Below are positions 1 to 5,529 of a DNA stretch of 6,966 nt, piece by piece. The stretch is taken from contig PBWF01000049.1 in NCBI GenBank assembly GCA_002728935.1, positions 1-6,966 on the forward strand, in the 5' to 3' direction. The stretch comes from Gammaproteobacteria bacterium. GTDB taxonomy: Bacteria; Pseudomonadota; Gammaproteobacteria; Pseudomonadales; Azotimanducaceae_A. Every line of letters starts with the position of its first letter. The first letter of the stretch is position 1. Both the position numbers and the translations under genes were made by a program. The notes beneath the pieces are model-generated. The model did not search any database. It saw nothing but the letters and a program-made list of their open reading frames with translations, and was not told where the DNA came from.

Positions 1-411
1 TCAGCGGGCAGTACTGAATGGTGGGGATCTGTTGAGGCAGATCGTCCGTGCTGGTATGACGATATTATGCATTTCGGAGCCAATGGAACTTTCCTGAACG
101 CGATGGGTGGGGAGACCTGGGTCGAAGCATGGCAAGGTGGAGCTGACAGCTGCGCAGCGCCAGTTGCGCCTCACGATGGCAGTAGTACGGGCAGTTTCAG
201 CTATGATGCCGACGCTGGCACGCTAACCATATCCGGATTGGGGTCCCACATCGCTCTGGCAAAGGCAGTTAATGGGCAAGAGCTAGCGAGTACTGCAGAC
301 GCACCTGAATCAGTAACCTATGAAGTGCTCACTGTCGATAGTGAGTCCATGACGGTAACAGTTGAGGCAGGAGCCGGAGTTTACTGGTCGTTCAGATTGA
401 AGAAAGACTAG
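1..411 (+). CDS. C-terminal fragment of a secreted, probably glycan-associated protein (5' end outside window)
   Basis: The reading frame is open from base 1 to the TAG at 409-411 and gives 136 residues with no start in the window. The first ATG (base 67) is internal, because the conserved-looking stretch starts upstream of it (EWWGSVEADRPCWYDD, about residues 6-21). The sequence is rich in Gly, Ala, Ser, Thr and aromatic residues, alternates like a beta-sandwich, and ends WSFRLKKD. The pattern of a WW segment, a Cys-x-(Y/F)DD segment, FGANGTF, ETWVEAWQGG, CAAPVAPHDG and VTVEAGAGVYW resembles, from memory, a C-terminal module of secreted proteins and glycoside hydrolases (some GH16) in marine polysaccharide degraders. 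Two Cys (residues 18 and 55) could form a disulphide, fitting export. No catalytic domain is visible, so the enzyme class cannot be given. It converges on the minus-strand operon and ends about 20 bp before a terminator. Confidence 0.6.
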   Translation, partial: SAGSTEWWGSVEADRPCWYDDIMHFGANGTFLNAMGGETWVEAWQGGADSCAAPVAPHDGSSTGSFSYDADAGTLTISGLGSHIALAKAVNGQELASTADAPESVTYEVLTVDSESMTVTVEAGAGVYWSFRLKKD

Positions 412-431
412 AATCGGCGGCTCCATCCAGT

Positions 432-461
432 AAAAAAACCACGCCTTGGCGTGGTTTTTTT
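432..461. terminator. bidirectional intrinsic terminator between convergent genes
   Basis: A run of seven A (432-438) is followed by a perfect 6-bp stem, CCACGC (439-444) with GCGTGG (449-454), closed by the tetraloop CTTG, then seven T (455-461). The A and T tracts make it a U-tailed hairpin on both strands. It can end the plus-strand gene that stops at 411 and the minus-strand operon whose last gene stops at 582. The 120 bp between it and that stop (462-581) contain no gene I can support. Confidence 0.9.
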
Positions 462-581
462 CAGGATGGGAAGAATTTGATCAGAAAGCCGCTGTTAGAA
501 GTTTTAGGCGAGCTATCCTTGTGCGACCCCACCTAAGGTTTAGAGCTCTCAATCCTCTGGATTTGAGAAAAACCCAATATC

Positions 582-2072
582 TTAGGGCTGTGGAGCCCGG
601 CAATAGGTATTTAAGAAATCTAGATGGGAGGGCGCTTTTTGAAGCACCCGAGAGACTTTTTGCTCCTGATGTTTGATAAAACTATCTAGCTCAGTTTCTG
701 ACATCATATCTACGATAGGGTGATAATGGGCAGGTTTTATCCCTTGGCCCATCATGACCTGCGTCCAACTGTTTTCGCCAAATACGTCCCACTGCCCCTG
801 AAACACGTTGCCGCTTTGTTGGAATAGGGCTAGTCGGTGAGCCAATGGCTCCGGTATGTCCATTGCGCTGTTTCGGCGCCAGAATTCCGTATCTGTTCGA
901 TCTGTTAAGTGATAGTGCATGATGATGAAGTCTCGAATATGCCTGAATTCAGTTGTCATTTGGTCGTTGAATTCCGCTCGGTCGCCCTCATTAATACCCC
1001 CATACGGGAAGAGTTGCATGAGACGAACAATTCCTCGTTGTATGAGATGAATACTGGTTGACTCCATAGGTTCGATAAAGCCCGAAGCAAGGCCGATAGC
1101 CACACAATTTTTCACCCAATGACTCTGACGCTGCCCGGTGCGAAATTGGATGACTCTGGGATCAGTGATGGTCGTGCCCGTTATATTTGAAAGTAGAAGC
1201 TGGGTTGCTTCGTCGTCGGAAAGAAATTCGCTGCTAAAAACCAGACCATTCCCGACGCGATGTTGAAGTGGAATTTTCCATTGCCATCCCGCACCGTGAG
1301 CAATAGCACGAGTGTAGGGAATTGGGTCCTCAACTGAGGTTGTCTGGACAGCTACCGCTCGATCGCAGGGTAACCACTTACTCCAATCTTCGAAGGGGGT
1401 TTCAAGGGCTTTGTTAACTAATAACCCAACAAACCCACTGCAGTCGACAAATAAGTCCGCTTCAAGTTGAGCACCATGGCTAAGCTGTACTGAGGCTATT
1501 GCACCTTCCGCGTCCTTGTGCACGGCATCAATGCGTCCCTCGACTCGCTTGACGCCCTGAGTCTCCGCGAAAGAACGCAAATATTTGGCGTAGGCCGTCG
1601 CATCTAAATGATATGCATAGTTCAACGGCGCCTCTCTGACATGGCCGAATCTGCCTTCTCTTGCGGCCATAAGCTCTGGAGAATAACGGCCGTAATCAAG
1701 GGCAAGCCCGAGACGGTCAGCCCTGTTCCAAAAATGATGAAAGCCTGCCGCCCAGCATCCTTGTCCTGTTGTCCCAAAGGCATGGATGTAATTTTTTTCA
1801 GGCGTCTGCCAACCTTCGAATGAGATTCCGAGTTTTATCGTCCCTTGGACTTGAGAAAGAAATTCAGCCTCAGATATCTTCATGAGCTGATGGAGCGCTA
1901 TAAACGTCGGAATGGTTGCCTCTCCCACGCCGATGGTGCCGATCTGGTCTGATTCAACGAGCGTGATATCAAGTTTTTTTCCAATTAGTTTTGAAAGAGC
2001 TGCTGCCGTCATCCATCCTGCTGTCCCTCCGCCAACTATAAGTACTTTGCGAACTGGGTGGTCGATATTCAT
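582..2072 (-). CDS. flavin-dependent halogenase-like protein (tryptophan halogenase family), near-canonical active site
   Basis: This 496-residue protein belongs to the tryptophan halogenase family (Trp_halogenase, PF04820), whose characterised members use FADH2, O2 and halide to halogenate aromatic rings. The N-terminal FAD-binding motif is GGGTAGW (residues 14-20), followed by IGVGEATIP (about 47-55). Lys80, in GTIKLGISFEGW, sits where PrnA/RebH carry the catalytic lysine that activates HOCl. The halogenase signature WxWxIP is intact (W263, W265, I267, P268). IEPMEST (333-339) supplies the active-site Glu337-Ser338 pair. A second FAD motif, LFVDCSG, lies at 207-213. At 496 residues it is slightly shorter than PrnA-type enzymes (about 530). 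The ATG overlaps the upstream stop as ATGA and has a strong ribosome site. It is the last gene of the four-gene unit. The substrate is unknown, and tryptophan need not be it: relatives beside TonB receptors include enzymes that prefer indole or bromide. No flavin reductase is encoded nearby. Confidence 0.92.
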   Translation of the reverse strand: MNIDHPVRKVLIVGGGTAGWMTAAALSKLIGKKLDITLVESDQIGTIGVGEATIPTFIALHQLMKISEAEFLSQVQGTIKLGISFEGWQTPEKNYIHAFGTTGQGCWAAGFHHFWNRADRLGLALDYGRYSPELMAAREGRFGHVREAPLNYAYHLDATAYAKYLRSFAETQGVKRVEGRIDAVHKDAEGAIASVQLSHGAQLEADLFVDCSGFVGLLVNKALETPFEDWSKWLPCDRAVAVQTTSVEDPIPYTRAIAHGAGWQWKIPLQHRVGNGLVFSSEFLSDDEATQLLLSNITGTTITDPRVIQFRTGQRQSHWVKNCVAIGLASGFIEPMESTSIHLIQRGIVRLMQLFPYGGINEGDRAEFNDQMTTEFRHIRDFIIMHYHLTDRTDTEFWRRNSAMDIPEPLAHRLALFQQSGNVFQGQWDVFGENSWTQVMMGQGIKPAHYHPIVDMMSETELDSFIKHQEQKVSRVLQKAPSHLDFLNTYCRAPQP

Positions 2073-3103
2073 GAAGAATGGCTCCTTGGTGAAAGTTGAT
2101 GTGCCAGGAATTGTTTGAAGTAAGTAGCCTCTTTATTGTCAGGCTGGCTCAGGATTCCTCGGGCTTCAGCTGGTATATGTGCAAACACTTCCTCATCCGA
2201 ACCAAAAATATAGTGTTCGATTAAGGGCCGCCACTTCAAGCGCTCCTTTTCTGGCAGTGAGCGTAATGAAAAAACAAGGTGCTGTAAGGCAGTAAGTGGC
2301 GATCCAAAGTGGGCTGGATTAGAGCGCCACCAGTAATTGATTAGGCCATTGAGGGATGATTTGGATTTAATTTCATGCCACCACAAGCTGGGTATGAAAA
2401 TAGCATCGCCGGGTGCAAGGGTGGCTTGCTGAGCAGACCGCATAGCGATTTGAAAATTGGGATAGCGTTTATCGTCTGGAATGTCACTGTCTGCAAGGCT
2501 GATAGGTTGCCCTGCCGGAGTTCGCTCAATCGGACCAACATAAAGATTACGAATCATCTCGGGTGGAAAAAGAGTAAATTGACGTTCTCCTAAAATGACA
2601 GCTGCAAAGTTGTTGGGAAAGTCAAAATGAGCTGAGATAAAGCTCCGGGTCCCAAGCCACAAGCTTACAAGCGGGTCCTTTGCATCCAATAGAGGGAAGC
2701 CATTAATCTCTCGAAACCCAGGGAGCCAGTGGTCTACATTAGTGGATCCAATATAGAGTCCATCTGAAGGCGACGTTGAATTAAGTCTCTTACGCAGTTC
2801 AGCAAGAAGCGCTCTGAGTGATTTTCGGTCCGACTTAAAATTAAAGCCTGAAAAATCATCCGAGTAACCAATTCTCCCACTTGGATTTGAGCTGGTTTCA
2901 AGCGCGTTAACAGGTCGGTCAATTACGAACTTATTAAGGTAGTCGATTACCTCATTTGGCTCAGGGCCTAGTTTCGTGGCCGGCCATGTTCCCGCTATAC
3001 CCCTAACAACAAAGGGCTTGTCGTTTTGGTCAATTATCTCTGGTAGATCTTTTGCATCGCAGTCGATCTCTGGAATTGCTGATGGGTTGCGTCGGGAGGC
3101 CAA
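2069..3103 (-). CDS. cupin_8/JmjC-like protein, putative Fe(II)/2-oxoglutarate-dependent hydroxylase
   Basis: This 344-residue protein has the JmjC-like cupin fold of the FIH family (Cupin_8, PF13621), whose studied members hydroxylate protein or small-molecule substrates using Fe(II), O2 and 2-oxoglutarate. The N-terminus (IPEIDC ... KPFVVRGIAGTWPA, about 10-42) matches the usual family opening. The metal triad is complete: His159 and Asp161 in SAHFDFPNNF, and His243 in SLWWHEI. Other FIH-like landmarks are N165, LGERQFTLFPP (171-181, with R174 where FIH has its 2OG-binding lysine), PNF (215-217), PGDAIFIP (231-238) and NYWW (256-259). The start codon is TTG. No ATG or GTG occurs between the in-frame stop upstream and residue 1, and the next Met is residue 221. 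It starts 2 nt after the SapC stop with no clear Shine-Dalgarno, so translation is probably coupled to SapC. Similar genes recur next to halogenases and SapC at TonB-receptor loci. The substrate is unknown. Confidence 0.85.
   Translation of the reverse strand: MASRRNPSAIPEIDCDAKDLPEIIDQNDKPFVVRGIAGTWPATKLGPEPNEVIDYLNKFVIDRPVNALETSSNPSGRIGYSDDFSGFNFKSDRKSLRALLAELRKRLNSTSPSDGLYIGSTNVDHWLPGFREINGFPLLDAKDPLVSLWLGTRSFISAHFDFPNNFAAVILGERQFTLFPPEMIRNLYVGPIERTPAGQPISLADSDIPDDKRYPNFQIAMRSAQQATLAPGDAIFIPSLWWHEIKSKSSLNGLINYWWRSNPAHFGSPLTALQHLVFSLRSLPEKERLKWRPLIEHYIFGSDEEVFAHIPAEARGILSQPDNKEATYFKQFLAHQLSPRSHSS
2082..2087 (-). promoter_or_regulatory. Shine-Dalgarno of the distal halogenase
   Basis: On the minus strand AAGGAG lies 9 nt before the ATG of the distal halogenase, inside the 3' end of the cupin gene. 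It is the strongest ribosome-binding site of the four-gene unit and fixes this start. Together with the ATGA overlap it suggests efficient, partly coupled translation. Confidence 0.8.
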
Positions 3104-3105
3104 GC

Positions 3106-3834
3106 CTAGGAACTCGCAGTATGCTTTTGGTTAATTTGTCTCATAAAACCACTTATCCTTCCCAGGGAAGCTACCATCAGATATATCGGCTCGAGATATC
3201 GCGTCCTATGCAGCTCGACTAAGATACTGTCGGACAGGAGACCCAGCGCCTCCTCATCGATACCGTAGATATCGTCAACTACTATCTCGTTCCCGCTATC
3301 TGTCTGCCCTTGGACCTTGAGGCCTGTAAGCAGTTCTAGTTCTATCAAACGTTCAACAAACTGAGCTGTTCTGGACGCCGAGTCATTTATCGAACGGAGC
3401 GCAGTAAGTTTTGCTTCCGCCATAGATGTTAAGGTGCCGTCAGATTCAAACACGTGGTCTCCGGACTTCTCTCCCACCATGGGATGACCTGCATCAATTG
3501 ATAGCATTGGGACGAGGTCTCCATTTTCATCTGCTCGGTTTGCGATTAAAAAGGGCTGTCGCTTGAGAGACCATGGCAGGTACGCATCTCGCCATTCTCC
3601 ATCTTCGTCGAAGCAAGATAGATGGTGAGTAGAAAGTCCGAGCAGGACAGCACACAAGAATTGTCCAGTCTCCGTATCTTTCACTAAGACGATCGGATAC
3701 TCGCATGCCAATGAACGAAACTCAGCAATAAAGGCGGGAGCGAGCAACCCTCGGTCAAGCTCTAATAGCTTGCCTTGATTTTGTACTCTAATTTGTGAAT
3801 GTCGCTTTGGGTCGAGAAGCTGATAATCTTTCAT
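3106..3834 (-). CDS. SapC family protein
   Basis: This 242-residue protein matches the SapC family (PF07277), named after an S-layer-associated gene of Campylobacter; its biochemical function is not established. Landmarks are CEYPIVLVKD (44-53), the hydrophobic AVLLGL (62-67), CFDEDGEWRDAYLPWSLKRQPF (74-95, the family's typical DEDGxW...YxPxxLRRxPF block), LSIDAGHP (111-118), GDHVFESDGTLT (125-136) and DIYGIDEEAL (188-197), close to the typical length. I see no signal peptide and no convincing membrane helix, so it is probably cytoplasmic. Nothing in the window looks like an S-layer gene, so a surface-array role is unlikely here. It lies 18 bp after the proximal halogenase and 2 bp before the cupin gene. 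No good Shine-Dalgarno precedes the ATG (the 18-bp gap is A/T-rich), so translation may depend on coupling. Confidence 0.88.
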   Translation of the reverse strand: MKDYQLLDPKRHSQIRVQNQGKLLELDRGLLAPAFIAEFRSLACEYPIVLVKDTETGQFLCAVLLGLSTHHLSCFDEDGEWRDAYLPWSLKRQPFLIANRADENGDLVPMLSIDAGHPMVGEKSGDHVFESDGTLTSMAEAKLTALRSINDSASRTAQFVERLIELELLTGLKVQGQTDSGNEIVVDDIYGIDEEALGLLSDSILVELHRTRYLEPIYLMVASLGRISGFMRQINQKHTASS

Positions 3835-3852
3835 ACTGGAATTTTTATTTAA

Positions 3853-5412
3853 TCAGATAGTGGGCAGACCAAATGTATGGATTTTTTCAAGTAATCCTCG
3901 ATTTGTTGGCATAGCATCAAACAGGGCTTTTTGTTTCTTGCTCAATTCTGCAGTCATTCGTGGTGCTGCCGCTGTTGTTTTGAGTAAAGATTTTCTAGCT
4001 CTGTGATCATGCCCCACCGGACGGCCCATGCCGTGAAAAACGTACTGGTAACTTGCTGCAGGAAAGAGATCGGATATCCTATCAGCATCAGCGTAATCTA
4101 TTGGCCTATTAGCCCAACCCCGTAAGTCTTCAACGAGAGAATCTGGCCAGGACAGTGGATCACGATGAGCATCCCAATATGCTCCCGGTCTTTTACTCAA
4201 TACATAGTGCAATTTGAGAAAGTGTATGATTCGCTCCCAGTGACGAGAGAGTCCTTGATTGAACCGGTCAGCGCTAGATGTCATATCCTCTAGACAAGTT
4301 GGTAGGTTCTTAGCAAGTAGCCAAGCTGATGTCTCCACCATCACGAGCGCTGAAGCCTCGAGGGGTTCAATGAATCCAGAGGACATTCCGATTGCGATGA
4401 CGTTCTGTTTCCAAAAACAGTTTCGATAACCTGGCTCGAAGGTCAGTTTACGTGGAGCGATCTCATTAGCGATCTCGGCGTTAAATTCTTTAGCAATGTA
4501 ACGACGGAGTGTGAGTTCGGCATCTCTTTCGTCTACAAAGGTACTCGAATGAACGTAACCAATGCCCCTACGGTGCTTGAGAGCGATGTCCCATATCCAC
4601 CCATGGTCCATTGCTGTGGAACGAGTGCTAGATGCAATGGGTGAGTCCTGGGCTAGGTGGGGAACCTGCACTGCAAGTGCCGCATTATTGAATAATATGT
4701 TTGACTTTTTTAATAGCGGAACTTCAAGGATTCGACTGAGCAAAAGGGCGTTTGATCCGGAGCAATCGATGTACAAATCTGCCTTGATGGTGTCCCCACC
4801 CTCTGCAATGAGTGCCTCAATCGTTCCCGCAAGCGTTGATTTGGTTTCTTTGATGTTAAGAAGGTGATGCTGAATTCCTAGACGCTTGACTCCATGTTCC
4901 GTCAACAGTTTAGCGAACGCTCCGGCATCTAAGTGATAACCATAATTTGCTGCAAAGGCGTACTCGGGCGTTGTAATTTGCTTGGGTGCTTTGTCACCGA
5001 ATGCAAGCCCGGCTGAGGGACATGCAGACCAGGCGAAAGAAAATTCGCTATTTGGGCCTTGCCAAGCAGAGGCTAAATCAGTGACACCGTCCTTTAACGG
5101 GGGAGTGAATGGGTGGATATATTGATGCCCACTTTCCAGCCAGTCCTCAAATAACGTCCCCTGCTTAAAGCTAGCCGCACAAGTGGTTAGAAACTCAGTC
5201 TCTGACAATCCAATGGCCTGAAGCGTAGTTCGCATTGATGGCCATGTTCCCTCTCCAACTCCCAGTGTTGGAATGTCAGGGGACTCTATGAGCGTAACCT
5301 TGACGGATGGATGCCCGGCTGAATCCTGAAATTCACTTGCGAGAATGCAAGCTGTTAGCCAGCCTGCGGTGCCGCCACCAACAATAGCAACATGCTCTAT
5401 CGGGCTTGTCAT
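3853..5412 (-). CDS. flavin-dependent halogenase-like protein (tryptophan halogenase family), divergent active site
   Basis: This 519-residue protein is also of the tryptophan halogenase family (PF04820) and is the first gene of the four-gene unit. FAD motifs are GGGTAGW (12-18), LGVGEGTWPSMR (50-61) and LYIDCSGS (213-220). Lys83, in ASFKQGTLFEDW, occupies the catalytic-lysine position. HLDAGAFAKLL (160-170) corresponds to HLDATAYAKYL in the distal paralogue. It departs from characterised halogenases at two sites. The WxWxIP signature reads WIWDIA (272-277), with Ala replacing Pro. The active-site segment reads EPLEASA (349-355), keeping Glu352 but replacing the following Ser by Ala and the Gly two further on by Ala. 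It may therefore halogenate a different substrate, prefer another halide, or act as a flavin monooxygenase. The two paralogues are clearly diverged, not a recent duplicate. AAGG lies 7 nt before the ATG, supporting this start. The protein ends FGLPTI, 18 bp before SapC. Confidence 0.9.
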   Translation of the reverse strand: MTSPIEHVAIVGGGTAGWLTACILASEFQDSAGHPSVKVTLIESPDIPTLGVGEGTWPSMRTTLQAIGLSETEFLTTCAASFKQGTLFEDWLESGHQYIHPFTPPLKDGVTDLASAWQGPNSEFSFAWSACPSAGLAFGDKAPKQITTPEYAFAANYGYHLDAGAFAKLLTEHGVKRLGIQHHLLNIKETKSTLAGTIEALIAEGGDTIKADLYIDCSGSNALLLSRILEVPLLKKSNILFNNAALAVQVPHLAQDSPIASSTRSTAMDHGWIWDIALKHRRGIGYVHSSTFVDERDAELTLRRYIAKEFNAEIANEIAPRKLTFEPGYRNCFWKQNVIAIGMSSGFIEPLEASALVMVETSAWLLAKNLPTCLEDMTSSADRFNQGLSRHWERIIHFLKLHYVLSKRPGAYWDAHRDPLSWPDSLVEDLRGWANRPIDYADADRISDLFPAASYQYVFHGMGRPVGHDHRARKSLLKTTAAAPRMTAELSKKQKALFDAMPTNRGLLEKIHTFGLPTI

Positions 5413-5419
5413 TAATTTG

Positions 5420-5423
5420 CCTT
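5420..5423 (-). promoter_or_regulatory. Shine-Dalgarno of the proximal halogenase
   Basis: On the minus strand AAGG (within ATAAGGC) lies 7 nt upstream of the ATG at 5412. It is a moderate ribosome site and supports this start for the first gene of the four-gene unit. Confidence 0.6.
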
Positions 5424-5451
5424 ATTTTTTACTAGAGCTTTTTAAATAGCG

Positions 5452-5457
5452 ATTATA
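5452..5457 (-). promoter_or_regulatory. candidate -10 box of the halogenase/SapC/cupin operon
   Basis: On the minus strand the hexamer is a perfect TATAAT, 39 bp before the ATG of the proximal halogenase, predicting a leader of roughly 30 nt. No good -35 is present: at 17-bp spacing the hexamer is TTATTC, which falls in the U-tract side of the upstream terminator, and there is no TGn extension. A weak -35 would fit an activator-dependent promoter. It is the only plausible promoter between the receptor and the four-gene unit. Confidence 0.5.
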
Positions 5458-5474
5458 CTAGTGTTATACGAGTT
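5453..5474. repeat. tandem 11-bp direct repeat at the promoter, candidate regulator site
   Basis: Two adjacent 11-bp units, TTATACTAGTG (5453-5463) and TTATACGAGTT (5464-5474), match at 9 of 11 positions. The period is one helical turn, and the first unit overlaps the candidate -10 box. This is the geometry of a side-by-side regulator site, but the units are A/T-rich and short, so chance similarity is possible. Confidence 0.35.
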
Positions 5475-5478
5475 GAAT

Positions 5479-5510
5479 AAAAAAAGCCGCCCAGTGAGAG
5501 CGGCTTTTTT
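5479..5510. terminator. intrinsic terminator after the TonB-dependent receptor gene
   Basis: Seven A (5479-5485) precede a perfect 5-bp GC-rich stem, GCCGC (5486-5490) with GCGGC (5500-5504), closed by a 9-nt loop, then six T (5505-5510). The A and T tracts can extend the stem and give a U-tail on either strand. In context it ends the receptor transcript, whose stop codon lies 19 bp upstream on the minus strand. It separates the receptor from the four-gene unit, although read-through is possible. Confidence 0.88.
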
Positions 5511-5529
5511 GCTGTTTGGCTACAAAGAA

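Noticed and set aside
548..567. Imperfect inverted repeat CTCAATCC / GGATTTGAG between the operon end and the terminator
   Set aside because: It has a bulge, a 3-nt loop and no T-tract on the minus strand; the hairpin at 432-461 is a much better terminator.
585..598. Short hairpin GGGCT / AGCCC
   Set aside because: It lies inside the last codons of the distal halogenase, has no following T-run and can be explained by coding sequence.
446..676. Plus-strand reading frame of 76 residues across the operon's 3' end
   Set aside because: It starts inside the terminator hairpin, overlaps the end of the distal halogenase on the other strand, and resembles no family.
1608..2118. Plus-strand frames of about 70 residues antisense to the distal halogenase
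   Set aside because: They are antisense to a well-supported conserved enzyme and show no recognisable motifs.
2341..2922. Several 60-70 residue frames on both strands within the cupin gene
   Set aside because: They are alternative-frame shadows of a gene with a clear conserved metal site.
4562..4867. Plus-strand 101-residue frame within the proximal halogenase
   Set aside because: It is antisense to the FAD enzyme, has low-complexity composition and no ribosome site tied to a context.
582..5412. Halogenated natural-product biosynthetic cluster
   Set aside because: No NRPS, PKS, amino-acid ligase, RiPP precursor or exporter is visible; the receptor-linked context fits better.
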